Assembly (NCBI RefSeq): GCF_000719705.1 | Contig: NZ_JOHO01000014.1 | Location: forward strand, 1-64,000 | DNA length: 64,000 nt | Direction of reading: 5' to 3' | Source of the DNA: Streptomyces sp. NRRL S-350 | GTDB taxonomy: Bacteria > Actinomycetota > Actinomycetes > Streptomycetales > Streptomycetaceae | Part shown: positions 33,907 to 42,350 of the stretch, piece after piece | Numbering within the stretch: position 1 is the stretch's first letter | Layout of the letters: each line of letters opens with the position of its first letter | Notes under the pieces: generated by a model | Seen by the model: the letters and a program-made list of their open reading frames with translations, nothing else | What the model was told of the DNA's origin: nothing | Database searches by the model: none | Translations under genes and position numbers: made by a program

Positions 33907-35544
33907 ATGACCGAGGCCGACCTGGTCTTCACCAACGGACCCGTGCACACCGGCGACGCCGCCCGCACCCGGGCGAGCGGCCTGGCGGTGATCGGCGAGC
34001 GGATCGCCGCCGTCGGCCACGACGAGGTCCGCGAACTGATCGGGCCGAAGACCGAGGTCGTGGACCTCACCGGCAAGCTGCTGCTGCCCGGCTTCCAGGA
34101 CGCGCACATCCACGCGGTGTTCGGCGGGGCCGAGTTGGCGGCCTGCGACCTCACCGGGACGGTGGGCGTCGCCGACTACCTGGAGCGGATCCGGGCGTAC
34201 GCCGAGGCCAACCCCCGGCAGGAGTGGATCACCGGCAGCGGGTGGTCGATGGAGAGCTTCGACGGCGGCCTGCCGACGCGCGGGCTGCTCGACGCCGTCG
34301 TCCCCGACCGGCCGGTGTACCTGACCAACCGGGACCACCACGGCGCCTGGGCCAACACCCGGGCACTGGAACTCGCCGGCCTCACCCGGGACACCCCCGA
34401 CCCGGCCGACGGGCGGATCGAGCGCGAGCCCGACGGCACCCCGAGCGGCATGCTCCAGGAGGGCGCCACCGCCCTGGTCGCCCGGCTGGTGCCGCCCTCC
34501 ACCGCCGCCGACCGGCTGGACGGGCTGCTGCGCGCCCAGCGGCTGTTGCACTCGCTCGGCATCACCGGCTGGCAGGACGCGCTGCTCGGCGAGTTCAACG
34601 GCCAGCCGGACCCGTCCGACTCCTACCTCGCCGCGGCGCGCTCCGGCCGCCTCACCGCCCGGGTGACCGGCGCGCTCTGGTGGCAGCGCGACCAGGGCGC
34701 CGAACAGATCCCCGAACTGGTCAGACGGCGCCAGGAGTTGAGCCAAGGGCGGTTCCGGGCCGGCTCGGTGAAGATCATGCAGGACGGGATCGCGGAGAAC
34801 TTCACCGCCGCGATGACCAGCCCCTACCTGGACGGCTGCGGCTGCGCCACCGCCAACTCGGGCCTCAGCTTCGTGGATCCGGCCGCGCTGCGCGGTTACG
34901 TCACCGAGCTCGACGCGCTCGACTTCCAGGTGCACTTCCACGCCCTCGGCGACCGGGCCGTCCGGGAGGCGCTGGACGCCGTCGAGGCCGCCCGGGCCGC
35001 CAACGGACGGCGCGGCGCCCGCCACCACCTCGCCCACCTTCAGGTGGTCCACCCGGACGACCTGACCCGCTTCGCGCGACTCGGGGCGGTCGCCAACATC
35101 CAGCCGCTGTGGGCCGCCCACGAACCGCAGATGGACGAGCTGACCATCCCGTTCCTCGGCCCGGAACGCGCCGCCTGGCAGTACCCCTTCGGCGACCTTC
35201 AGCGCGCCGGCGCCACCCTGGCGGCGGGCAGCGACTGGCCGGTCAGCAGCCCGGACCCGCTGGCGGGCCTGCACGTGGCGGTCAACCGGATGGAACCGGA
35301 GGCCACCGACGGGCGCGTCTTCCTGCCCGAACAGCGGCTCGACCTCGGTACGGCGATCGCCGCGTACACGGCCGGGTCCGCGTACGTGAACGGGCACGAC
35401 GACGCCGGCGTCCTGGAGGCCGGGCGACTCGCGGACCTGGTCGTGCTGGACCGGGACATCCTCACCGGGCCGGCCTCCGAGATCGCCCACGCCCGGGTAC
35501 TGCGGACCTACGTGGGCGGGCAGTTGGTGCACGCGGCGGACTGA
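33907..35544 (+). CDS. YtcJ-like metal-dependent amidohydrolase
   Basis: A 545-aa amidohydrolase-3 family enzyme. ATG 33907 follows ACGGAGCG. Motifs: LPGFQDAHIHAVFGG (metal HxH), KIMQDGIAENFTAAM, HFHALGDRAVREAL, HHLAHLQVVHPDD, and AAGSDWPVSSPDPL (metal Asp). The C-terminal ADLVVLDRDIL closes the composite beta-sandwich typical of the family. Cytoplasmic; substrate unknown, probably an N-acyl or ring amide delivered by the upstream APC permease. A 7-bp repeat tract follows the gene. Confidence 0.88.
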   Translation: MTEADLVFTNGPVHTGDAARTRASGLAVIGERIAAVGHDEVRELIGPKTEVVDLTGKLLLPGFQDAHIHAVFGGAELAACDLTGTVGVADYLERIRAYAEANPRQEWITGSGWSMESFDGGLPTRGLLDAVVPDRPVYLTNRDHHGAWANTRALELAGLTRDTPDPADGRIEREPDGTPSGMLQEGATALVARLVPPSTAADRLDGLLRAQRLLHSLGITGWQDALLGEFNGQPDPSDSYLAAARSGRLTARVTGALWWQRDQGAEQIPELVRRRQELSQGRFRAGSVKIMQDGIAENFTAAMTSPYLDGCGCATANSGLSFVDPAALRGYVTELDALDFQVHFHALGDRAVREALDAVEAARAANGRRGARHHLAHLQVVHPDDLTRFARLGAVANIQPLWAAHEPQMDELTIPFLGPERAAWQYPFGDLQRAGATLAAGSDWPVSSPDPLAGLHVAVNRMEPEATDGRVFLPEQRLDLGTAIAAYTAGSAYVNGHDDAGVLEAGRLADLVVLDRDILTGPASEIAHARVLRTYVGGQLVHAAD

Positions 35545-35566
35545 CCGACCCGGGAACCGCAGGCGC

Positions 35567-35615
35567 CGTCGCCCGTCGCCCGTCGCCCGTCGCCCGTCGC
35601 CCGGCGCCCGGCGCC
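35567..35615. repeat. Seven 7-bp tandem repeats (CGTCGCC)
   Basis: Five perfect CGTCGCC units followed by two CGGCGCC variants, between the convergent amidohydrolase and TetR genes. Confidence 0.85.
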
Positions 35616-35661
35616 CCTCGATGCCGGCTGGTGGCTCAGCGCCCGACCGGGTGACGGTGCC

Positions 35662-36390
35662 CTACGAACCGCTGCTCCGCCCGGTTCCGAGCCAGGCCCC
35701 GAGTCGGGCCCCGGCGGCGTCGAGGAGGAGGTCCAGGGCGTACGGGTAGCCGCTGCGGCGCATGTCCGTGGTGAGGAGGTGGGCGGTGGCCGCGATGTGC
35801 GGGTGGGTGGCGGCGTCGAGTTGGGCGTAGGAGGCCTGCCAGACCTCCAGGTCGGCGGTGGCGGCGGGGGCGGGGAGGGCCAGGGCGGCGGCGTCCAGGG
35901 CGGCGAAGCCGAGGCTCTGGTCGACGAAGGCGTGGTAGGTCCGGACGGCTTCCGCGTCCGGGAAGCCGGCGGTGCGCAGGATGCCGAGGATTGTTTCGAC
36001 GGCGGCGATCTCGTGGGTGCGGCCGGTGGTGCGGTGGGCGGCGAGCAGGGCGGCCTGCGGGTGGGCCTGGTAGCTGGCGTGGATGCGCAGGCCGATGGCG
36101 CGCAGGTCGGCCCGCCAGTCGCCGGTGGGCTGCCAGCCGTGCTGGGCCCGGCCGATGAGCTCGTCGGCGATGGCGATCAGCAGGTCGTCGGTGCTGTGGA
36201 AGTAGCGGTAGACCGCACTCGGGTCGGCGCCGAGGGCGGCGCCGAGCCGCCGGACGGTGAGTGCTTCGGCGCCGTGCTGTCCGACGAGCCGGATCGCGGT
36301 GTCGACGATGAGTTCGGCAGACAGGACGGTGCCCTGCTTGGTGGGGCGCCGCCGCTTCCGGTGCGGTTCCGGGACTACGCGTTCGCTCAT
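35662..36390 (-). CDS. TetR-family transcriptional regulator
   Basis: A 242-aa repressor. ATG 36390. Residues 20-75 form the HTH domain (LSAELIVDTAIRLVGQHGAEALTVRRLGAALGADPSAVYRYF). The rest is the helical ligand domain, with a TetR_C-like HASYQAHPQAALLAAHR stretch. A near-perfect 9-bp-arm inverted repeat lies 10-32 bp upstream of the start and is probably its own operator. Targets may be the neighbouring permease/amidohydrolase genes or the divergent XRE-cupin gene. Confidence 0.9.
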   Translation of the reverse strand: MSERVVPEPHRKRRRPTKQGTVLSAELIVDTAIRLVGQHGAEALTVRRLGAALGADPSAVYRYFHSTDDLLIAIADELIGRAQHGWQPTGDWRADLRAIGLRIHASYQAHPQAALLAAHRTTGRTHEIAAVETILGILRTAGFPDAEAVRTYHAFVDQSLGFAALDAAALALPAPAATADLEVWQASYAQLDAATHPHIAATAHLLTTDMRRSGYPYALDLLLDAAGARLGAWLGTGRSSGS

Positions 36391-36399
36391 GCGCGCAGG

Positions 36400-36422
36400 C
36401 TATGTCAACGAGCTTGACGTAG
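36400..36422. promoter_or_regulatory. TetR operator candidate
   Basis: CTATGTCAA-CGAGC-TTGACGTAG: 9-bp arms with a single mismatch around a 5-bp centre, directly upstream of the TetR gene. Confidence 0.7.
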
Positions 36423-36487
36423 AGAAGGGGTAGGACGAAGGCGGGGGAGTAAGGCCGGGTGCCGCTGGTGGGGCGGTCGGCGGGACC

Positions 36488-36493
36488 TAGGAT
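36488..36493 (+). promoter_or_regulatory. -10 box TAGGAT for a leaderless XRE-cupin transcript
   Basis: TAGGAT ends 6 nt before the ATG at 36500, so transcription should start at or next to the A of ATG. No Shine-Dalgarno sequence is present. Confidence 0.6.
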
Positions 36494-36499
36494 GCGATC

Positions 36500-37132
36500 A
36501 TGGCTGACTCGGCTCCTTCCACCGACGCTCCTGGCCCCACCGGCGCTCCTGGTGCCGCCGACGGTCCCAGCCCTCGTGACCCGGAGCTCGGCTTCCCGCG
36601 CCCCGGTGAGGTCCTGCAGCGGCTGCGGACCCAGCGCGGCATGTCGCTGCGCCAAGTGGCCGCCGAGTGCGGACTGTCGGTGTCCTTCCTGGCCTCGCTG
36701 GAACGCGGTGAGACGGACATCGCGCTGGAGCGGCTCGGCCGGCTCGCGAGGGTGTTCGGCCATGACGTCGGATCGTTCCTCGGTTTCTCCCGGGGGCCGT
36801 CCGCCCCGTCGGTGTTCCCCCGGGAGGGGCAGGAGGAGCTGCGGCGGGCCCCGGGCGTGGTCTACCGGGTGCTGCGTTCGCCTGAGCTCGGGTACCAGGT
36901 CGTCACCGGCGACTTCGCGCCGCACAGCGGCATCGACGAGGAACTGCAGCACGAGGGCTCCGACTTGGTGATGGTGACCAGGGGCACCCTGGTGGCCCGG
37001 TACAACGGGGTGGACCACGTGTTGAGCGCCGGGGACTGCATCCAGTGGTCGGCGGGCCGCCCGCACAACTTCCGCAACGACACGGGCGAACCGGCCCAGC
37101 TGGTGTGCGTGCTGTTCTCCAGCCTGTACTGA
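36500..37132 (+). CDS. XRE-family regulator with C-terminal cupin
   Basis: A 210-aa regulator of the HTH-cupin class (PuuR/SinR-like layout). After a Pro/Ala-rich 35-residue leader, residues 37-95 form the HTH (MSLRQVAAECGLSVSFLASLERGETDIALERL). Residues about 125-208 are a cupin (HEGSDLVMVTRGTLVARYNGVDHVLSAGDCIQWSAGRPHNFRN). Such proteins often control amino-acid or polyamine metabolism. It precedes an EamA exporter and an ATP-grasp gene on the same strand and likely controls them. Confidence 0.88.
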   Translation: MADSAPSTDAPGPTGAPGAADGPSPRDPELGFPRPGEVLQRLRTQRGMSLRQVAAECGLSVSFLASLERGETDIALERLGRLARVFGHDVGSFLGFSRGPSAPSVFPREGQEELRRAPGVVYRVLRSPELGYQVVTGDFAPHSGIDEELQHEGSDLVMVTRGTLVARYNGVDHVLSAGDCIQWSAGRPHNFRNDTGEPAQLVCVLFSSLY

Positions 37133-37321
37133 CCGCTCCGCCCTCCGGGCCACGCACCCCCAACCCGTCAACCTCCCACCTGCCTCACGGACAAAGGTCC
37201 GTGGGGCAGTCGTCGTTTTGATCCGAGTCGATGGCGGCGGCGCTCGCACGTCTCGACCTGAGCGGTATTCTGCTCTACTGTGCTGTATATCGAACATTTG
37301 GAGACTCGGAGGAGCTCGGAG

Positions 37322-38326
37322 ATGACGATGCAGACCCCGCCGGTCGAGAGTGCCGAGTGCCCCGCAGCCCCAGCCGAAGGCCCAGGCGGAGGGCCAGCCG
37401 GACACCCGGCCGGAAGCCGGGGCGCCGGCCCGGGCGAAGACCCGCATACCGCCGCCGCACCGCGCGGCAAGGGGGCCGACCTGGCCCTGCGGGTGGCACT
37501 CGTCGCGGTCTGGAGTTCCGGGTTCGTCTCCGGCAAGCTCGGCCTGCGTCACGCGGCGCCCTACACCTTCGCGGCCTTACGGTTCGCGATCGCCGGTCTC
37601 GTGCTGCTGGCGATCGCCGGGATCCGCCGGGAGCGCCTGCCTCGCGGGCGCTTGTTGCTGCACGTCGCGGTGGCCGGCGTGCTCGTCCAAGGCGTGCAGT
37701 TCTCCAGCATCTACGTGGGCATGGAGCTCGGGGTTTCCTCCGGGCTTGCTGCATTGGTCATCGCGCTCTACCCGCTGACCGCCTCGCTGCTGGCGGTGCC
37801 ACTGCTCGGCGAGCGGGTCTCGCGCGGCCAGTGCCTGGGCCTGGTGCTCGGGCTCGGTGGGGTCGTCCTTGCCGTCGCCGACCGGATCGACCTGTCCGGG
37901 AGCTACCTGCTGGGCCTCGGCTTCCTGCTGCTCGGACTGCTCGGCATCTCGTACGGCACCGTCCACCAGAAGCGCCACTGCGGGCGGATGGAGCCGGTGA
38001 GCGGCAACGCCGTCCAACTGCTGGCCGCCGCAGTGGCGGTGCTTGTGCCCGCGTTGCTGGTCGAAGGCTGGGACGTGCGGTCCGCCGCCACCTTCTGGCC
38101 GGTCCTGCTGTGGACGGCGCTGATCAACTCGATCGTCGGCGTCGGGCTGCTCTACCACCTGCTGCAGCGGCACGGGACGGGCCAAGTCAGCAGTCTCTTC
38201 TACCTGGTGCCGATGTGCACCGCCGTCCTGGCCGCCCTGCTGCTCGACCAGCCGCTGGGCGCGCTGACCGTGGGCGGGCTCGTCCTCGCCACGGCCGGCA
38301 CCTTCCTCGCCAACCGGGTGCGCTGA
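37322..38326 (+). CDS. EamA/DMT-family transporter
   Basis: A 334-aa drug/metabolite transporter. ATG 37322 follows GGAGGAGCTCGGAG; the frame is open upstream but without better signals. The first 55 residues are Pro/Gly/Ala-rich and soluble, then ten hydrophobic helices with two EamA repeats (WSSGFVSGKLGLRHAAPYTFAALRF; LGFLLLGLLGISYGTVHQK). Probably a metabolite or amino-acid exporter. A 14-bp minisatellite separates it from the ATP-grasp gene. Confidence 0.87.
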   Translation: MTMQTPPVESAECPAAPAEGPGGGPAGHPAGSRGAGPGEDPHTAAAPRGKGADLALRVALVAVWSSGFVSGKLGLRHAAPYTFAALRFAIAGLVLLAIAGIRRERLPRGRLLLHVAVAGVLVQGVQFSSIYVGMELGVSSGLAALVIALYPLTASLLAVPLLGERVSRGQCLGLVLGLGGVVLAVADRIDLSGSYLLGLGFLLLGLLGISYGTVHQKRHCGRMEPVSGNAVQLLAAAVAVLVPALLVEGWDVRSAATFWPVLLWTALINSIVGVGLLYHLLQRHGTGQVSSLFYLVPMCTAVLAALLLDQPLGALTVGGLVLATAGTFLANRVR

Positions 38327-38331
38327 CCCGC

Positions 38332-38485
38332 GACTTCGAAGCCGCGACCCCGAAGCCACGACCCCGAAGCTACGACTTCGAAGCCACGACTCCGACGCCG
38401 CGACGCCGAGGCTGCGACACCGGAGCCGCTATGCCGGAGCCGCGACGCCGGAGTCACCACTCCGCTGCCGCCACTCCGGGCCGTC
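38332..38485. repeat. Eleven 14-bp tandem repeats
   Basis: Degenerate units of the form GACNCCGAAGCCRC repeat head to tail about eleven times, starting 5 bp after the EamA stop. The period is not a multiple of three, the units drift gradually, and no frame looks coding, so this is a decaying minisatellite. Confidence 0.85.
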
Positions 38486-38546
38486 GCTCCGAAGTAGCCC
38501 GGGAAGCAACTCCTCTACTCCGTACGACAATTGAGAGGCGCTCGCC

Positions 38547-39716
38547 ATGACCAACATCGCCGTGCTCAACTACGGCCCCCGGCTCGACTACCCCGCGATG
38601 TTCCCCGAACTCACTGACAATCTGCAGGTGTTCAGCCAGAACGAGCTCAAGAACACCGAAGAACTCGGCCGTTACGAGTACGTGCCGGACTCCGACGCCG
38701 TCCCCTACGCGGAGCTGATGATCCGTCGCCTGCACCGGGAGCGACCGTTCACCCACATCATCACCGACAACGAGTACGACCTCGAACGGGCGGCCCGGAT
38801 TCGCGAGGACCTCGGCCTGATCGGTCAATCCGCCGTCAGCGCGCGGTCGTTCCGCGACAAGGCGGTGATGAAGGAGGTCGCCGGCCGGGCCGTGCCGACC
38901 GCCCGGTGGGCCCGGCTCGCCACGATCGTGGACCTGACCGACTTCCTCGCCGACGCCGGGTACCCGGTGGTCGTCAAGCCGGTGAGCCAGGGCGGATCGC
39001 GCGACATCGCGGTGCTGCGCTCGGACGAGGACCTGCTCGCGTTCAGCCGGCGGCGGTGGCGCGAGGACCTGATGGTCGAGGAGTTCGTCGAAGGCCCGAT
39101 GTACCACGTCGACGCGGTGCTCGGTGACGGCTACCGCTTCGTCGCCTCCTCCCGCTACCTGCGCAGCTGCCTCGGGGTGTTCTCTGGCCGGAACAACGGC
39201 TCGGTGCAGCTGCGTCCGGAGAGCGGGACGGCCCGCCGGCTGGAGGAGTTCCTCGACCGAACGCTGTCGGCTTTCGAGACCCCCGCCGTCAGCGCGTACC
39301 ACCTGGAGGTGTTCCACACCCCGGACGACGGGCTCGTGCTGTGCGAGATCGCCTCGCGGGTCGGCGGGGACCGCATCCCGTGGATCACCCGCGCCACGTA
39401 CGGGGTGGACCTGCACACGGCGGTGCTGCGCCAGTCCTGCGGGCTGCCCGTTCCGCCGCCGCCGACCGAGCCGCCGGCGGAGGTGCACGGCTCGGTCTCC
39501 ATCCTGCCGCAGGGCCGTCCGGTGCGGGTGCCGGGGGCGCCGCCGTTCCCGTGGGTGCGGCACTACGAGGTCAACGAGGACCTGGAACCCGGGGCGGTGA
39601 CCCTGCACAGCGCCTCGCACCTGTGCTTCGTGGTGGTGAGCGGCGCCGACACGGCGCAGGTCGAGGAACGGCTGCTGGAGGCCGAGGCCTGGGTGATGGC
39701 GAACCTGGACGAGTAG
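38547..39716 (+). CDS. ATP-grasp ligase
   Basis: A 389-aa ATP-grasp enzyme that should join a carboxylate to an amine via an acyl phosphate. ATG 38547 follows GAGAGG. Motifs: FRDKAVMKEVAGRAVPTARW, YPVVVKPVSQGGSRDI (ATP-binding Lys and glycine-rich loop), LMVEEFVEGPMYHVDAV, and HLEVFHTPDDGLVLCEIASRVGGDR (Mg-binding acidic residues). It resembles BtrJ/carnosine-synthase-like ligases. Context with an EamA exporter suggests a small peptide or amide product that is exported. Substrates are not visible. Confidence 0.85.
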   Translation: MTNIAVLNYGPRLDYPAMFPELTDNLQVFSQNELKNTEELGRYEYVPDSDAVPYAELMIRRLHRERPFTHIITDNEYDLERAARIREDLGLIGQSAVSARSFRDKAVMKEVAGRAVPTARWARLATIVDLTDFLADAGYPVVVKPVSQGGSRDIAVLRSDEDLLAFSRRRWREDLMVEEFVEGPMYHVDAVLGDGYRFVASSRYLRSCLGVFSGRNNGSVQLRPESGTARRLEEFLDRTLSAFETPAVSAYHLEVFHTPDDGLVLCEIASRVGGDRIPWITRATYGVDLHTAVLRQSCGLPVPPPPTEPPAEVHGSVSILPQGRPVRVPGAPPFPWVRHYEVNEDLEPGAVTLHSASHLCFVVVSGADTAQVEERLLEAEAWVMANLDE

Positions 39717-39767
39717 TGACGAGTAGTGACGAGCAGTGGCGAGTAGTACTGAGCGGTGGCGAGTGGT
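39708..39767. repeat. Six 10-bp tandem repeats overlapping the ATP-grasp stop codon
   Basis: Units GACGAGTAGT (x2), GACGAGCAGT, GGCGAGTAGT, ACTGAGCGGT, GGCGAGTGGT. The first unit encodes the final Asp-Glu and stop of the ATP-grasp gene, so the array seems to have grown from the gene's 3' end. Confidence 0.8.
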
Positions 39768-40029
39768 GACCGGTGCGCGCCGGCCCCGGGTGCCGGCCCG
39801 ACCGGCGCCCGCGGGCTCCCGGCGCTTCAGTCCCGACGCTTCACCTCTGACGGCTCGCCCCTGACGGTTCACCAAGGAATTCCCTCGATCCTGTGATCGT
39901 TCCGCGCAGATCGGGCGGGTTGTGCGACCGGCCCATCAAGCCGCCGTCCGGGCCTGCGGGTGGCGGCAGAACTGCCGCTATGCTGACCGCCGGTCTGCGC
40001 GGGGCGGACCGGGAACCGGGGGACGACGG
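39717..40029. other. Spacer with promoter of the WXG100/protease locus
   Basis: After the 10-bp repeats there is nothing gene-like. A palindrome at 39963-39978 and a TATGCT -10 box at 39979-39984 precede the WXG100-like gene. Confidence 0.5.
39963..39984 (+). promoter_or_regulatory. Palindrome abutting a -10 box, WXG100/protease promoter
   Basis: GCGGCAG-AA-CTGCCGC (39963-39978) directly touches TATGCT (39979-39984). A protein bound here would cover the promoter spacer. The start codon follows 45 bp later. Confidence 0.55.
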
Positions 40030-40350
40030 ATGAGTGGCGACGGTGCCGGGGCGGGCTTCAGCGCCCACCCGGACAAGCTCGGCGACGCGGGCGACCAGCT
40101 GATCGCGGCGAGCACGGACGTGGGCTCGGTCAAGGACGCGCTGGGCAAGCTGGGCATGTCCGGCGAGGACACCTTCGGCGAGTACGGCGCGGGCGACGCG
40201 GCCAAGGCGTTCTGGACGGCCTGGCAGGACGAGCTGGGGGTCAACGTCGACGCGCTGAACGACCTCGGCGGCAAGGTGCACACCACCGCGGCCAACTACA
40301 GCACCACCGACCACGGCGTCGGCCAGCAGTACCAGCAGCAGGGGGCGTGA
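40030..40350 (+). CDS. WXG100-like small secreted-type protein
   Basis: A 106-aa helical protein of ESX/type VII substrate type. ATG 40030 has GGGGGA just upstream; the longer frame from 39922 would read through the promoter. The helix-turn-helix hairpin is split by FWTAWQDEL near residue 60, a WxxxE-like turn, and the protein ends GVGQQYQQQGA. No signal peptide. It lies one base before the next gene's GTG, so it is co-translated with the large WXG-helical protease protein and could be its secretion partner. Confidence 0.72.
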   Translation: MSGDGAGAGFSAHPDKLGDAGDQLIAASTDVGSVKDALGKLGMSGEDTFGEYGAGDAAKAFWTAWQDELGVNVDALNDLGGKVHTTAANYSTTDHGVGQQYQQQGA

Positions 40351-40351
40351 C

Positions 40352-41938
40352 GTGCCCGACCACAGCATCGACCCGCTCAACCCCTTCGGGAACCTCGGCA
40401 ACCAGCGCGAGCAGGCCGAGCGGCTCAAGAAGACCATCGACGACTCGCACGGCATGTGGGGCGCCGGAGACCTCAAGTACGCCGTCCACGACGCCCTGCA
40501 ACTGCCCGCCCCCAAGGGCGACCCGGGCAAGCTCGGCCAGCTCGCCACCTCGTACAACACGGCGAGCAGTCAGCTCGACGAGATCCGGGTGAAGGTGGCC
40601 CGGGTCGGCGCCGAGCACCTGCCGGACGCGTGGACGGGGCAGGTCGGCGAGAAGGCGGCCGAGGTGGTCAAGGCCTCCGCGGACGACCTGACGCGCTGCC
40701 GCGACATGCTCGGCAAGGGCCGGGACCAGCTCAACGCGCTGGCGTCCGCGCTCAGCGAGGCGCAGACGCTGCACGGGCAGGGCCACGAGCCGCTGAGCGA
40801 GGCGCTGAAACTGCTGCACGACATCACCGTCGCGGGCGCACCGGACCCGATCAACTGGGACGACGACAAGATGCACACCGCCCACGGCAAGGCGAAGGCC
40901 GGCATCAAGTCGATCTTCGATGCCGCGGTGAAGGCGGAGGACGCCGGCCGTGCCGCCGCCCGGGAGCTGAACGCGCTGGCGGGCAAGGCGCTCGCCGCCC
41001 GCTTCAAGAACAAGGGCCTGGGCGCGGCCGACAAGCTGGTCATCGCGGACGCGGAGGTCGCCGGCAGCGACCAGTTCGGCACCATCCTCACCGCCAACGA
41101 CGTGACCCGGGCCGGCCAGTTCATGGACAAGATGAGCGACGCCGACCGGGCCCGCTTCGACCAGCTGCTGGCCGGCAGCAAGTCCCCCGAGGAACGCGCC
41201 TACCTGATGAAGGCGCTGGCCGCCGGGCACAGCTACGACGAGGTCAAGGCCTTCGACGACCAGATCCACGACCACGCCGGCGACCCGGCCTGGCTGGCCC
41301 AGCGCCTCTCCCCGGTGCAGATCGACTCCGCCTCGGGGAACCAGTCCGACACCGCCTACCAGGGTGTGGCGTGGAACCAGGGCGACAAGCCGACCTGCGT
41401 GGCCGGCTCGACCGTCACCGCCCGCGCCATGGTCGACCCGCTCTTCTCCCTCCAGCTCACCACCGGCGGCCACCCCGGCGACCCGAAGTACGACAACGGC
41501 CAGGCCGCGTACGACCGCTGGCTCAAGGAGACCGACCGGGTCTACGACACCAAGAGCTGGTGGAACGGGTGGCAGGACGGCATGAGTGACGGGGAGTCGA
41601 AGGACGCCGCCAACGCCGAGATCGGCAGCCACACCGGGGCGGGCTACCACACCGTCGACCTGGAGGGCCCGGAGCAGCGCAAGGACGTGCTGGCCCAGGT
41701 CGAGTCGGCGGTGGACCAGGGCAAGCCGGTGCCGATCGGCGTCAAGGAGGACACCTGGTTCCGCCCCGACGGCCACCAGATGATGATCATCGGGCACCGC
41801 GGCGACCAGCTGGAGATCTACAACCCCTGGGGCTACACCGTCTGGGTGAGCGAGAGCGACTTCGTCAACAACCACATGGAGGGCGCGGCGCAGGGCGGCA
41901 ACATGCCGATCGCCGACCACGTCCAGATGCCCAAGTGA
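40352..41938 (+). CDS. WXG-like helical protein with C-terminal papain/calpain-like protease domain
   Basis: A 528-aa protein; GTG 40352 lies one base after the WXG100-like stop. Residues 1-165 are helical and WXG100/LXG-like (AWTGQVGEKAAEVVKASADDL). A helical linker runs to 320. The C-terminal domain carries a papain-type set: Gln343 and Cys349 six residues apart (NQGDKPTC, as papain Gln19/Cys25), His475 (GHQMMIIG) and Asn491 in IYNPWG, the calpain/papain NxWG motif. This predicts a cysteine protease delivered by a type VII-like route. Two genes downstream is a chagasin-like protein, a natural cysteine-protease inhibitor. Alternative: C39-type peptidase domain. Activity is inferred. Confidence 0.78.
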   Translation: MPDHSIDPLNPFGNLGNQREQAERLKKTIDDSHGMWGAGDLKYAVHDALQLPAPKGDPGKLGQLATSYNTASSQLDEIRVKVARVGAEHLPDAWTGQVGEKAAEVVKASADDLTRCRDMLGKGRDQLNALASALSEAQTLHGQGHEPLSEALKLLHDITVAGAPDPINWDDDKMHTAHGKAKAGIKSIFDAAVKAEDAGRAAARELNALAGKALAARFKNKGLGAADKLVIADAEVAGSDQFGTILTANDVTRAGQFMDKMSDADRARFDQLLAGSKSPEERAYLMKALAAGHSYDEVKAFDDQIHDHAGDPAWLAQRLSPVQIDSASGNQSDTAYQGVAWNQGDKPTCVAGSTVTARAMVDPLFSLQLTTGGHPGDPKYDNGQAAYDRWLKETDRVYDTKSWWNGWQDGMSDGESKDAANAEIGSHTGAGYHTVDLEGPEQRKDVLAQVESAVDQGKPVPIGVKEDTWFRPDGHQMMIIGHRGDQLEIYNPWGYTVWVSESDFVNNHMEGAAQGGNMPIADHVQMPK

Positions 41939-41945
41939 GGCCCCA

Positions 41946-42350
41946 GTGAGCACCACCCCCCAACCGACCCCGCAGCCGATGAGCGACGCCCGGCTGGCCG
42001 AGCTCGACGTCGGGATCCTGCTGCGCTTCGGCCTGCCGAACCCGGGCGGGCACCGCTCCACGCTGTTCGGCGACGGCGCGGTGGCCGCCGCGATCACCGT
42101 CGACCGGCTCGGCGTCCTGCCGCGCGCCCTCGTCTTCCTCGGCGAGGTGGTCCGCGCCGGCGGCACCCGCTACGCGGCCGCCCTGCCCGAGCCGCTGCCC
42201 GGCCCGGCGGCGGCCGTGGCGCGCGGCTGGCTGGAGTCGGCCGCGATGGTCGTCGGGGACGCCACCGGGGACCTGCTGGTCGCCCGGTGGCTGGAGGCCG
42301 TCGCCGCCGTCCTCGCGCTGCGGGTCACCCACCGCGAGGCGAACCAGTGA
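41946..42350 (+). CDS. Small unknown protein between protease and inhibitor genes
   Basis: A 134-aa soluble protein, not recognised. GTG 41946 lies 7 bp after the protease stop, and its stop overlaps the next start (GTGA). Composition is Ala/Leu/Val-rich with short helices (GDGAVAAAITVDRLGVLPRALVFLGEVV; ARWLEAVAAVLALRV). Its position between effector and putative inhibitor suggests a chaperone or adaptor for secretion, but no motif supports this. Confidence 0.65.
   Translation: MSTTPQPTPQPMSDARLAELDVGILLRFGLPNPGGHRSTLFGDGAVAAAITVDRLGVLPRALVFLGEVVRAGGTRYAAALPEPLPGPAAAVARGWLESAAMVVGDATGDLLVARWLEAVAAVLALRVTHREANQ

Noticed and set aside
38332..38485. 14-bp array considered as a CRISPR-like repeat
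   Set aside because: Units are contiguous without spacers and drift continuously, which fits a tandem array.
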